Shown here piece after piece: positions 44,868 through 57,200 of a stretch of 64,000 nucleotides of DNA. The DNA is taken from positions 159,563-223,562 of the forward strand of contig JASANH010001208.1 of assembly GCA_030248295.1 (NCBI GenBank), read 5' to 3'. Under the pieces are notes generated by a model. That model was not told the origin of the DNA. It ran no database searches and saw nothing but the letters and a program-made list of their open reading frames with translations. Source of the stretch: Mesodorylaimus sp. YZB2_4 (Eukaryota; Nematoda; Enoplea; Dorylaimida; Dorylaimidae). The first letter of the stretch is position 1; each line of letters starts with the position of its first letter. The translations under genes were made by a program, and so were the position numbers.

Positions 44868-46390
44868 CATGAAGCTGGAAGCGTTGTCCATATTCGGTAC
44901 AAATTATCAGGATCAGGCTTTATTTTCAGGAGCTGCGAAATATTTGAGAAAAACATACAGATAGCGATATGAACATTTAAATCGTGTCTCTTGAAAACAT
45001 ATAAATTAATATAGAATTTTTTAAGCCCCCAAATCTTTACTATTTGATTGAAATCAAAAACATTTGCAGCCGTAATAATACAGACTCTCTTTTTACTGAT
45101 CCCAGACACGGCGGAGTCACATTTGCTGCGGCCGCCGATCAAACAGAGTAGGTTGCAGTGTCTATGTACATACAGTATTTTATAATTTAGCATCGTATAC
45201 ATTCGGACTGCAGAAGGGGTCTGCAGTCGATAGGTACTGCGGTTCATGAAGCTGCTACCTACAGTATATGTACGGAGGGAGTTCAAAAAGTTCGTAGCCT
45301 GAGTACCTTCCGCATGAGCTGCAGCAGTGAAATTTGTACTTTACACTGCCACACATCCTACTAGAATCCCTACAAAAAATCACGCTGATTCATCCTGCGT
45401 TCTTGAGATATGGTCATCTACGTAGAAGTGGGTCAGAGAAATTACAAATTTGACAAATTACACACACAGACGACAGAAATTAGCGATCGCATTGTCTTAG
45501 TGTACGGCAATAATGACCCTAAATTGGCGTCATCGTAAAAAGTGGTCTGCTTTGCTCAAACATGGGGGGAGAATCGATTGAAGATGACCCAAGATCTGGA
45601 CGACCAACCGAGGCGACACCGGCCAACAAATGCGATGTTGTGGCAAAGATTGGGAAAGAAGACCTTCGAACAGGCTGCCATCGATGAATGCGGATTCAAA
45701 CAAACTAATCATGCACTACAGTCCCGACCTGGCACCCAGCGATTGCTACCAAATCGGAAAATCCAAAAAAAAGTTTGAGGGTACAGATTTTCGAGTGATG
45801 AGGAAGTGAAACCAGCGACTGAAGCGTTTTTTGAGGGGTGTGAGTAATATTTTTTTACGGGTATGCACGCGGTGCACCAAAGTTTAAACAAGCGCATTGG
45901 TCTAAGGGGATGTTATGTCGAAAATAAATAAGCATTACCTTGTACAGTTTCAATTAAAATGTGGTCAGGCTACGAACTTTTTGAACTCCCCTCGTATACA
46001 CGTACATTCAGGGCGACTTTGTCTGGCTGGGAGGGAAGAAACGAGCCATCAGTGTAAACTGATGACACTGTACAGTATCTTCAGTATCAGGAGGCTGGAA
46101 ACCGTCACCCTGATTTTTGTATTCACATATTCCTTCCCACCTGGGTGAATAAAATGCGAGCACATTGCTTCTTTTCTTCACGGATGACTAAGAATTCACC
46201 TTTCGTCAACACTCATCGTTCACTTTCAACACGTACAGTTTTTTTCCTAGAAAACTTCATTATTACGCATCAAAATTTAAATATTTTGCAGCTCCTGAAA
46301 ATAAATGTATTCACTCATTCAGTTCCCAAAATCAAAACCGAGAGCCATGAAATTTGTACCGAATATTCCCCACGCTTCCATCTTCACGTA
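44868..46390. repeat. Inverted duplication flanking the mariner element
   Basis: About 85-130 bp at 44868-44955 is repeated in inverted orientation at about 46270-46390. Shared landmarks are GGAAGCGT, ATATTCGGTACAAAT and TTTATTTTCAGGAGCTGC then AAATATTT. A mariner copy lies between the arms. The interval between the arms and the mariner shows no clear further match. Confidence 0.6.
45273..45994 (+). mobile_element. Internally deleted mariner element
   Basis: TIRs of about 28 bp (left GGGAGTTCAAAAAGTTCGTA then GCCTGA; the right end is its inverse) are flanked by TA on both sides (45271-45272 and 45995-45996), the mariner target duplication. Inside are transposase fragments: SIEDDPRSGRPTEAT near 45575, the third-Asp region YSPDLAPSD near 45720, and a tail FSSDEEVKPATEAFFEG near 45795, ending in GCYVEK then a stop. 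Frames are broken and the 722-bp length is about half of a full mariner, so the catalytic core is largely deleted. Confidence 0.88.
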
Positions 46391-47366
46391 GAACAGATTA
46401 AATTTTATCGGAAAGGCCTAATTATGAAATAGTCAAGTCAATTAGAAAATAAGCATGCTCGTGGGGCCTTGTCCAACTAGAAAGCGTAGTCAGAGCGTCA
46501 ACGACAGAAGCCAGTGCAACTTTTCTCGTTCTTTCATTTAAACATACTGTACATATGCTCATTAAAATCCGATGAAGAGTATTCGATATATACAATGACT
46601 TGCAATTTCAAAGTACAGTATTCCGGGCACTTTTTATACTGATTGACGCTTTAAACTTTTGTGTAAAAGTGAGACATGGATATGGACATATTTCACATAT
46701 ATCAATAATGGGACTAAGAGCTTCAATAAGACACGAGGATCTAACATGCTCGGGTGCGAGCCAGATTACGTCGATTTTGTCGAGAAGCATGTTATTCTTA
46801 TTTCAAAGACGAAAATGATGTGGAGCTCAATGTAAGAGAAAATATACTGCGTGCATGTGGGAAGGGCTCCATACACGATCAGCGATAGCGAGCACTTTTT
46901 ATGTGCCTGCAGACAATCGAAGAAGCAAAACAAGTGATTTGGTTGAGTCCGTTTTTTATACATGCAAAAATAATGAATCACCAAAGACGCAGCCACTTAC
47001 AACGAGTTGTATCTGAGGGTCCTAATCTGAATCACCACAAACACATTGCACCAATCGCTCTCTAACCCTGACAAAAAATGAAACGGCTGTATGAGGTGCA
47101 GGTAACAATAGACAACATCAATTTGTCAAGAACAACATCAAGAAGATCTGTAGATTATCGATTGAGCCAAGCCGGCGTATAAGTCGTAACAAGCAGTCAA
47201 TCGGAAAACGAAGCCTGGCTGAGAAAACACTTCTAAGGCAGCGAGGGAAGTGCAGAAAGTGCTGACAATGCAAGCAGCCAACGAGGGCAGAGTCGGGTGT
47301 TGAAAATGCATGGTGTCAAATTTCACATCTAAAGCACTTGAAGCTATAGTAGCACGGGGGTAACCT
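46391..47366. other. Intergenic, no gene seen
   Basis: AT-rich, with short opposing open frames only. Several TACAGTA/TACTGTA motifs. Confidence 0.3.
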
Positions 47367-47570
47367 TGAAAAAGGTGAGTGTGCTCCATGTAGGTGTGAG
47401 GGTTAAAGAAGGTGGCCCCATGCAAAATAAGGTTGGCATACTTTATTTTGCTCAGATCCGTATCATTATTTTAAAAAAATGCGAAAATCAAATTTTCGGA
47501 GAAAGTTGAATTGCACGCACTTCGCGCGCTTTTGCCTGTGATGCGCAGGATAACAGAGCACTGTAGCCAC
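47367..47570 (+). repeat. Dispersed repeat, family D, second copy
   Basis: Resembles 29985-30260: ACCTTGAAAAAGGTGAGT, GCAAAATAAGGTTGGCATAC, then AAAATGCGAAAATCAAATTT. Confidence 0.5.
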
Positions 47571-47869
47571 AACGATTTTCGTTAACATCGGTAAAAAATG
47601 AGCTGGGCCATTTTCTTACTTTCTTCAAGATTTTACAAGCCACTTGATCTTATGGGTGATTTTTGAGACAAAATAGCGCTTTCGCCGAATATATGTTGGT
47701 CAACAATAATGTGGCATATGTTTACATTTGGTAACGCTCCCATTTTTGTGTTTGAGCTTTAATGGCTCAATGGCAAGAAAAGAAGCTCTCAGACAATAAA
47801 CTAAAAAGGGGATGCGCGATAATTTTATATTGACGTCTTAAAAACAATACAAATATTTAATAGAGAATC

Positions 47870-49294
47870 GTGGAAGCGCAGAAAAATCAATACGAATATT
47901 TAGCACTGGAATCTGGCAGTTACTGTGCAATCAGGATAAATAATTCACGGACAGCCGCTGAAGTGCTGAAGGTGGACGATGATCAGCAGCAAGCACAGAT
48001 CCGCACACTTCAAAAAACAGCAAAGACTAATCAGTTCTTGAGGAGCGAATGTGAAAGTCCAGTGATAGTGAATGAAAACGACATTCTAAACGTACTTCCA
48101 GAACCAAGACCTGGCTTGCTTATCTGTCAGGGCGCCAAGCAACGAATAGCTAGGCCTACATTGTTATTTGATGAAAAAATCTGCAATGCTCTGGAGAAAG
48201 ATTTTATATTCCGAGATGAAGCTGATGGTAAAACATCAGCCGGGTCTTCAACGAAGTGAAAGCCACAGAAGCGATCAGCACAATATTGTTATTCAGAAAC
48301 AGAAGTACGCAGGTCTCGACTGCAAAGTTGAACTACTGACGACAATGAAGCAAGCATACAGACTCTCAATCAGCCATTTGGCACATTTCAAGTTCCAGTT
48401 CAAGTGCATGCTTTAAGCTGCTAAGACAGAAGGCCCATGCTGGGAAGTGGATCGCGAAAAAACGAGACTAGCCAGGTGTAAAGCAAATATCTGCTGCACA
48501 ATCCGAACCAGAAGAGAGTAAGCGACTCGTCAAACAAGTCAAAGTCTCAGAAATCAACGCATAGACGTACCTCAATTCAAGCTCAATGCAGAGGTGCACC
48601 ATTAAAAGATCGATGGTCTCAACACAACAGTGAAAGCAGTGATAAAGATGAACCAAGTAAAAGCGGCCGACATCAATCACATGGTTTTGCTAAACCGTAT
48701 CGCATGCATCAGACAAATTCAGATGGCAATACAAGATCACATGAGGGTGGAGGAGAGCGCTACTACTGCCAACGAGTGGAGCAGGGAGAAGCATCTGCAA
48801 TTTTATGCGAAGTTTCTGGATGCCCGAATCAGCCTAGGAAATGAGGTAAACAAAAAATTTTTGTTTATGTTCTCTTTGTTTTGTGAAACAGACTTACTGC
48901 GGCAAAGTAAAGGGATGTAGTGGTAAAAGATACGTTTTCGTTCATTTTGAAAATTTGTGTGTCTCCCTCATTCCATAATTTCATTTCAGGCATCCTCACT
49001 CGTCTACGATCAGAGCTGAATAACTGGCTGGACCGTCGTCGGGAAAGTAAAAGGAGTGACAGAATGGCAGAGGCTGCATTCTGGGATGAGGCCGATCGCG
49101 CATATAATGAACGCAAGAGAATCGAAGAAGCTAGACGCCAGGCTGGATTGGTGGAAGATTTGCCTCCTTTCCTGCTGGAACCCAAACCGCTGGGGCCAAA
49201 ATGGTATGAGCGACTCAGTGAATGTGATGAAGCGAGAAGACTCGCTAACGCCATTCCAAACTGGCATGGCGTCCAAAGATTGCGGGAGAAATAG
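47870..49294 (+). pseudogene. Unrecognised coding-like locus with several in-frame stops
   Basis: One frame reads as ordinary protein from 47870 to about 48850, interrupted by stop codons at about 48257, 48332, 48416 and 48479 and closing with a TGA at about 48848. The 5' part (129 residues) has a pattern seen in Tudor/SH3-like barrels (GSYCAIRI, AEVLKVDDD, a Phe-Leu turn, NDILNVLPEP). The 3' part is Ser/Lys/His-rich (VSDSSNKSKSQKS, SESSDKDEPSKSG). After an AG acceptor near 48989, a further open segment to 49294 is rich in charged helix (WLDRRRESKRSDRM, ADRAYNERKRIEEARR). Some stops could fall in short introns that I cannot resolve; otherwise it is a decayed gene. I do not recognise the family. 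Confidence 0.4.
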
Positions 49295-49851
49295 ATGCAC
49301 ATAACGCGAAAAATGATTATCACTTGATCAGCTCCACTGGTTTTCAGCAATTCAATTTGCAATAACATTTTCCAATGATCATGCCAGCCGTCCTAATGCC
49401 GAATTATACCACGGGAATCCACTACATGGGAAGCACACAGAAGATCGCACATTTCAACAGCGCCGATGTTGCGAGCAAGAAAAAAAGAATTCTTTTGAAA
49501 GCCAGCTACGCCTCTATAGGCAGACGCAACGCCGAAATTTTCTTGCTGAACGAAACCGAACCAGAAGCAGCAGCGTTTGAGGGCGCCTATCATCCAAGCG
49601 GGAGCTCACTCGACCTCAGTCTTGCATCGAGAAATCGATTACTGCTTACTACCACGCTGCTGCGCCCTTAATAAATGACAAATCAGGGACACCAGATTCC
49701 AAGACTGTTGCAAACTTGACAGAACTTTTGTGGGAGCTCGCTTAAGTGAGTGCATTGATCAACCCAATCATGGCCTATTTTCTATTGGATTTGCTTAGAT
49801 ATGCTTCAAGCTAAATACCTCTGTAAAATATCGCTTTTGACTTTCCGAAAG

Positions 49852-52480
49852 AAATAACACCAGAAGCAGTTCAAAATATTTCTGAATCGCTCTATGAGAT
49901 ATTGCGATGGTCGCGTGTTGCCATATCGGAACTGGATATTTTCTTAACAGCAGCCATATTGGACGATATTTCGTCCGTTTTTCCATTGCCAGACCAGGTA
50001 CGCTCCAGTAGTTGACTGTTTATAGAATTTCGGTGTTGTTTTCATGCATTCACCTTTTGATGTACTCTGTTTCTGGTGGTTTCACTCTTTTGTCTTATTC
50101 AGGCTTTAAAGGCGGCTGTCCAGAGCTTGGACATCGTTCTAAGTCAAGATGAAGACACAATTCGACGAAGCAATTTTCTTTGCAACACCACTGATTTGTA
50201 AGTGATTTTGGCATTTCCAATCACCATGCAAGGTTGTGTTCGGCAGGATGCCCCTTGCATTTTGTTAGAGCCGCATAAAACAACACATGCAATCATCACA
50301 ATATAAATCCGCTTCACTGCCTGCTTTTAGCGTTCAGAAGTCTTTTTCCAATCATTCGCCCATACAACATCAGAATTTATTATCCAAGACAAACCAAATG
50401 TATTTGTCTCCATACATACAACACATCAAGTGCAGCACGACTGAGCGAGAACAGCAACCCATCGGCATAGTACAGTATGACAATGGTGTAACGTACACTG
50501 CTGACCAAAATACAACCAGTGAGGCCCAGCCAAAGCAACAAAACCTCGAGGCCTACATTGAACTTACGGTTGATGCTATATGTCAACTAGGGTCTGAAAG
50601 ACAGAAAAGGTCAGCGACTGGCAGCAATGAGTACAGGGCAGACTCGGTCCTGTACCGTAATCAAAAACTCTTTGGCAAAGAGGATCCTCGCGGGAGAAAG
50701 AAGAATGACCCTTGTGCGAGACAAACTCTGCCACAGTCCAGCTTTGTAACAACTATGGACGTGGTGGCATAGGAGAATACAGATGCAAACGTGACATTTT
50801 CCAGCGCCATTTTAATGAAACCAGTGGTTTTTGGAATGGGTGCCAAGGATGATATGAGCAAGGTACCGTACTGTACACATGCAAAATAATAAAACAGATA
50901 GAAAACCAAACTGAGCGAAGACTTCACTTTCAGACATCGCTTCACGCGGAAAACACGTGCTCTCATTACGATTGTACCCACGGATGGATTTCCCAACGAT
51001 GCCGTTTCAAAGGACATGTTGGCGATGTAAAACGCTGAGAATGCGATCACCTAACTGAATTTAAATTAATTGTGGTAAGAAATTTTATCTTGAAAATTTG
51101 AAGTTTGCTGCAGTCTGTGAGCTAAAGCAAAGCAGGACTTACACGTTACAGACTACGAGACCTCTGATGAAAACGGTCATTGGTAGTCAGAGGTCTGGGT
51201 TTTTCAAGATTCCTGTCAACAGTGGCATGCACAAAACCCCACTCTCATCTATACAGTGAAGCATTCCTTGCAGGACACCAGCAAAATGGACCCCGCTCTT
51301 TGCTAACCCGCATTATCAACTTTCAGCTTAACGCTGTCTTTATTGTCACTGGCCGCCTTATTCGTTGCTCTCTCGCTTCATTTCTTGAAATGCTTTCACT
51401 CACGGTTGCCATTCACTTGGCAAAAAAGCAAACTAATAAGGTGCATCCATGCTGTGCACACCAGCGAACGCCAGGAAGGAAAGAGTACAGTGGTGGAATG
51501 GCTTATGGCTAGCATGTTCCTCTTCGTCCTTCTTTTTGTTGTATTTGCTGATCAAAGAACCTTGAACCTGTCCCACAGAAGATGTGACATTGCGGCGGCT
51601 GTGCTCTATTGCGTTCTCCTGTGCACATTTGTTTGGACAGCATTCGCCACTATAAATTCTTTCAAAATTTTTTACAAAGTTTTTTCAGCAAGACCTCTGG
51701 TCTCCAGAGAAAGTCTTCTGGTGTCAAAAAAGTAATGTTTCCTGTCAGTTTTGGTAAGTCGGGCAGCAGCAAATCCATACTTGAGCGTGTTCGTTTTGCT
51801 TCCTGTGGATTTAGGAGCCCCTATAATAATTACTGTCATCATTTAGATAGCCAATCCCGAATTTTATTCGCGCCGAGGACTCCTAGTAGGAATTCTTTTT
51901 TTCCTGGTTTTGCTTTAAGAGTAATTATAGTATATAACCGTTGGTGGTTTATTTTCAGCTGTTGGATCAGATTAAACGCAATATATGTTATCCCTGGTGT
52001 TATACTTCCACTTAGCATTTTCATCATTCTTGACGTACAGCTGACTGGAATAATTATCAAATCCATATATTTCCACAATGTCAATTACATGCAGTCATCA
52101 GCTGGAAGAAAAAAGGCTTCAATTCGATATGCCGTTCCTGTACTTGGTCTTCAGTTCACATTGGGGTTACCGTGGGAAAGTTGTGTTGTTACCGTCTGAG
52201 AAATCCCTGCATCAATTAGTTGAAATAGCTTGCAACATGAGTTTATTTAACTAATACTGACTATTTCAATCGTGACTTACTGTAGATCCTGCAACATGGC
52301 ACGATCAGCACGTCAAAATCAAACCCAAGACACTACGTGTTCGCATTCTTCAATGCCTCGCAGGGTTTAATTTTGGCTTTGTTATATATTATCGGCTGGA
52401 TCAAAGCCGTTTTAGATTTAAGGGATAGCCTGAACGTTGAACACTCAACGAAAAATTTTGAAAAAGGAAATTGCATTTAG
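49852..52480 (+). pseudogene. Adhesion G-protein-coupled receptor (GAIN-GPS-7TM), multiple in-frame stops
   Basis: Pieces appear in the correct order for an adhesion GPCR. Stalk/GAIN exons lie at 49852-49997 (AVQNISESLYEIL), about 50111-50200 and 50331 onward (SVLYRNQKLF). The GPS region is at about 50935-51074 (CSHYDCTHGWISQRC ... ECDHLTEFKLIV). TM1-TM3 start at 51274 (LTLSLLSLAALFVALSLHFL, then ECL1 and CDIAAAVLYCVLLCTFVW). TM4 is at 51815 (GAPIIITVII), TM5-TM6 at about 51959-52190 (CWIRLNAIYVIPGVILPLSI; PVLGLQFTLG) and TM7 at 52286-52480 (YVFAFFNASQGLILALLY). In-frame stops occur at 50770 (TAG), 51036 (TGA, exactly at the first Cys of the GPS C-x-C), 51304 (TAA), 51733 (TAA) and 51844 (TAG). 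Possible further stalk sequence (TVANLTELLWEL) lies at about 49690-49740. Receptors of this class couple adhesion to G proteins at the plasma membrane; this copy looks non-functional unless transcripts differ. Confidence 0.8.
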
Positions 52481-53218
52481 TAGTGATATACAGTAAATTT
52501 CATGAATCAAAACTGAAAAACATATACCTATATATGCATTTCCTACGTTAAAACCGTGCATGCCGCAGCCCTTTACATTCTCAAACAGGTTATTGCAGGA
52601 CTTATGTGGCCAAAAGGCATAACTTTACAGTACTGTACTGGATATGAAATGACAGGAGAGATATGCTCCCGACACCAGTCTATTTGTATTGCATTTCTTC
52701 AGCGATCATAGTTGCGATGCATGCCACCGTGACGAGGGTTCCTGGGAGATGACTGACAGATGTATACAGTACAGTATAAAAGAGTTTTAGATGCCACCCA
52801 GAAACTGATCACCCCATCTACTAAAAGTCTATCTTTGATTGCTGCCATTCGACTCGACAAAACGCACACTATACCTGAGCATCAATCGGTTCTGTCTTCA
52901 CGTTCAAGCGGCAGTGTCGTGTTTAACCCCTGCTGGGGTATTATTAGTTTTTCTCCGAAATATGCTTGATCGATTGTGCATGTTAAAAATTTTATCTGGA
53001 GCGGTGGAGTAATTTAGAGGAAGATAAGATCTTGCTTCTTTTATTCATCCAACTCGAAAAACTTCTTCTCAGACCCGCAGATGTAGGAGGAAATTTGCTC
53101 GTTCGAACGAGGCAGCTTGTCAGTAAAAAAATGTATTGGGTCGAATCTCTAAGATTATTCTAAACATCTGCGAAAACTGAAAAAACAGAGATTCTTTGAG
53201 CTTATTATTGCAGGGCCA

Positions 53219-53561
53219 TTATACGCGGGCATGTAGGTGATTCAGACAATATCCAAGAGTGCGAGTTGAGCATAAACGATGAAATAAAGAGTCGCGTCTA
53301 GATTCGGATAAGATATACAAGGCGATACGACTCAACCGGGAACAAAGATTGGACAGTAGATTAACTGCAAAGGATGTGGAATATCCCATCAGTCATATTA
53401 TTAGCTCAGTATTCAAAAACAAAGATTTTGCTGCTGCTCAAAAACAACAAATTGGATTTGAGAGCTGGGAAACCGTAAATGCCTTGCACCACGCAGAAAC
53501 TTTGTACAAGTACACCCAGGAAGGGAAGACAATATGCGAGGAAACGATCCGTAGAATTTAA
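53219..53561 (+). pseudogene. Unrecognised coding-like exon with a 2-bp frame break
   Basis: After an acceptor-like TTATTGCAG at 53210-53218 an open, charged segment (GHVGDSDNIQECELSINDEI) runs to a TAG at about 53300. From about 53296 the neighbouring frame continues smoothly as LDSDKIYKAIRLNREQRLDS and on to VEYPISHIISSVF, ending with TAA at 53559-53561. The two join across a CGCG dinucleotide repeat, suggesting a 2-bp indel. No domain recognised; it may be a 3' remnant of the same decayed region. Confidence 0.35.
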
Positions 53562-53982
53562 AACAAAGTTTTCAAAAAGGATCAAGCTTAAAATAATTAA
53601 AACCTTTATTGATTATAAACCAATATCCGATAAAATGACGGAAAAACAAAAACCATACCTTTTCCAATACAGCATTTACCAAAAGACATCACATCCTCAA
53701 AGCAAGACTAACAACACCTAAAAACTGCAGAGCATCCTAACATTCATGAAGTGCATGCTAGCAGGAGCAGACACGAAACCACCACCAACCCCAAGTTAAC
53801 TGCATTAGCCCGCATTTAGCGAGACTACAGCTGACACTTACAGAAGGTCACATTAACGAATGCAAACTCCTGTAAAAGGCGATGACAAGATGTCGCCGCT
53901 AGGGAAAACACGATGCACCCGCGTGCATTGTTGGCGTACAGCATACGCCATAAGTTTCCTTATTGGACCTCAACTACCGCGT

Positions 53983-54230
53983 TTAATTGCGCTTCGCGCG
54001 CAGTTTATGGCCTTGCTGCCTCGCGGCAGCCGGCTTGGTCCTTGGTAGCGAAACGTATGTGTACCGGCGTCCGGTCATCATGGTACTGTAGGCTCTGAAC
54101 GGTTGGACATTGGTGTAGGAGCTGGAGGGCGGGGACTGGTCCGCAGCTTGGACACCCATTGTGTAAGCTCGTCGGGAAGCTAAGCTGTAGACTGGCAATA
54201 GTTCACTAACATCAATCGGTAGAGACTGAA
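53983..54230 (-). CDS. Possible terminal exon, Ser/Tyr/Arg-rich, next to the satellite array
   Basis: A minus-strand frame ending at 53983 reads AYTMGVQAADQSPPSSSYTN and on to YTYVSLPRTKPAAARQQ, plausible protein composition with a basic C-terminus. It runs into the satellite at its 5' side and no acceptor or start was defined. It may be a relic or chance. Confidence 0.25.
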
Positions 54231-57200
54231 CACACTGTGACAAAATGCACACTACACTTTACGCTGGCACTTACCCCAATTCATGCCGCTGTCAGGCGTT
54301 TGATCGGGCAACTTGAATTTCCCGGAAGTTGGTCCAATTCAAGACGATGTCTCCGCTTCATCGTCGCCGCCGCAGTGGTTCACGGCCACTGGCGCATGCG
54401 TGCTAGCGAGCATTGCACGCAACATCACGCAGCTCGCCACTAACGCGGGCGAACGACTTTGAGCGGAACCTGGAAAGAACGCACTGTCACCGAATGCACA
54501 CTACACTTTACACTGCCACTTACCTCGATTCATGCCGCTGTCAGGCGTTTGATCAGGCGGCTTGAATTTGTCGAACTTTCGTCCAATTCACGACGATGTC
54601 TCCACTTCATCGTCACCGCCGCAGTAGTTCACGGCCAATGGCGCATGCGTGCTAGCCGAGCATTGCACGCAGCACCACGCAGCTCGCCACTAACGAGGGC
54701 AGACGACACTGAGCAGCACCTGAAAAGAACGCACTGGCACCAAATGCACACTACACTTTACACTGGCACTTACCTCGATTCATGCCGCTGTCAGGCGTTT
54801 GATGAGGCGGATTCAATTTGTCGAACTTCCGTCCAATTCACGACGATGTCTCCACTTCATCGTCACCGCCGCAGTGGTTCACGGCCACTGGCGCATGCGT
54901 GCTAGCCGAGCATTGCACGCAGCACCACGCAGCTCGCCACTAACGAGGGCAGACGACACTGAGCAGCACCTGAGAAGAACGCACTGTCACCAAATGCACA
55001 CTACACTTTACACTGGCACTCACCTCGATTCATGCCGCTGTCAGGCGTTTGATCGGGCGACTTGAATTTGTCGAATTTTCATCCAATTCACGACGATGTC
55101 TCCACTTCATCGTCACCGCCGCAGTGGTTCACGGCCACTGGCGCATGCGTGCTAGCCGAGCATTGCACGCAGCACCACGAAGCTCGCCACTAACGAGGGC
55201 AGACGACACTGAGCAGCACCTGAAAAAAACGCACTGTCACGAAATGCACACTACACTTTACACTGGCACTCACCTCGATTCATGCCGCTGTCAGGCGTTT
55301 GATGAGGCGGATTCAATTTGTCGAACTTTCGTCCAATTCACGACGATGTCTCCACTTCATCGTCACCGCCGCAGTGGTTCACGGCCACTGGCGCATGCGT
55401 GCTAGCCGAGCATTGCACGCAGCACCACGCAGCTCGCCACTAACGAGGGCAGACGACACTGAGCAGCACCTGAAAAAAACGCACTGTCACCAAATGCACA
55501 CTACACTTTACACTGGCACTCACCTCGATTCATGCCGCTGTCAGGCGTTTGATCGGGCGACTTGAACTTGTCGAATTTTCATCCAATTCACGACGATGTC
55601 TCCACTTCATCGTCACCGCCGCAGTGGTTCACGGCCACTGGCGCATGCGTGCTAGCCGAGCATTGCACGCAGCACCACGCAGCTCGCCACTAACGAGGGC
55701 AGACGACACTGAGCAGCACCTGAAAAAAACACACTGTGACAAAATGCACACTACACTTTACGCTGGCACTTACCCCAATTCATGCCGCTGTCAGGCGTTT
55801 GATCGGGCAACTTGAATTTCCTGGAAGTTGGTCCAATTCAAGACGATGTCTCCACTTCATCGTCGCCGCCGCAGTGGTTCACGGCCACTGGCGCATGCGT
55901 GCTAGCGAGCATTGCACGCAACATCACGCAGCTCGCCACTAACGAGGGCAGACGACACTGAGCAGCACCTGAAAAGAACGCACTGGCACCAAATGCACAC
56001 TACACTTTACACTGCCACTTACCTCGATTCATGCCGCTGTCACGCGTTTGATCAGGCGGCTTGAATTTGTCGAACTTTCGTCCAATTCACGACGATGTCT
56101 CCACTTCATCGTCACCGCCGCAGTAGTTCACGGCCACTGGCGCATGCGTGCTAGCCGAGCATTGCACGCAGCACCACGCAGCTCGCCACTAACGAGGGCA
56201 GACGACACTGAGCAGCACCTGAAAAAAACGCACTGTCACCAAATGCACACTACACTTTACACTGGCACTTACCTCGATTCATGCCGCTGTCAGGCGTTTG
56301 ATGAGGCGGATTGAATTTGTCGAACTTCCGTCCAATTCACGACGATGTCTCCACTTCATCGTCACCGCCGCAGTGGTTCACGGCCACTGGCGCATGCGTG
56401 CTAGCCGAGCATTGCACGCAGCACCACGCAGCTCGCCACTAACGAGGGCAGACGACACTGAGCAGCACCTGAAAAGAACGCACTGGCACCAAATGCACAC
56501 TACACTTTACACTGCCACTTACCTCGATTCATGCCGCTGTCACGCGTTTGATCAGGCGGCTTGAATTTGTCGAACTTTCGTCCAATTCACGACGATGTCT
56601 CCACTTCATCGTCACCGCCGCAGTGGTTCACGGCCACTGGCGCATGCGTGCTAGCCGAGCATTGCACGCAGCACCACGCAGCTCGCCACTAACGAGGGCA
56701 GACGACACTGAGCAGCACCTGAAAAGAACGCACTGTCACCAAATGCACACTACACTTTACACTGGCACTTACCTCGATTCATGCCGCTGTCAGGCGTTTG
56801 ATCGGGCGGCTTGAATTTGTCGAACTTTCGTCCAATTCACGACGATGTCTCCACTTCATCGTCACCGCCGCAGTGGTTCACGGCCACTGGCGCATGCGTG
56901 CTAGCCGAGCATTGCACGCAGCACCACGCAGCTCGCCACTAACGAGGGCAGACGACACTGAGCAGCACCTGAAAAGAACGCACTGTCACCAAATGCACAC
57001 TACACTTTACACTGGCACTTACCTCGATTCATGCCGCTGTCAGGCGTTTGATCGGGCGGCTTGAATTTGTCGAACTTTCGTCCAATTCACGACGATGTCT
57101 CCACTTCATCGTCACCGCCGCAGTGGTTCACGGCCACTGGCGCATGCGTGCTAGCCGAGCATTGCACGCAGCACCACGCAGCTCGCCACTAACGAGGGCA

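Noticed and set aside
51036..51038. Selenocysteine codon at the GPS cysteine
   Set aside because: TGA replacing Cys is suggestive, but four other in-frame stops including TAA and TAG lie in the same gene and no SECIS-like element was recognised, so decay or error is more likely.
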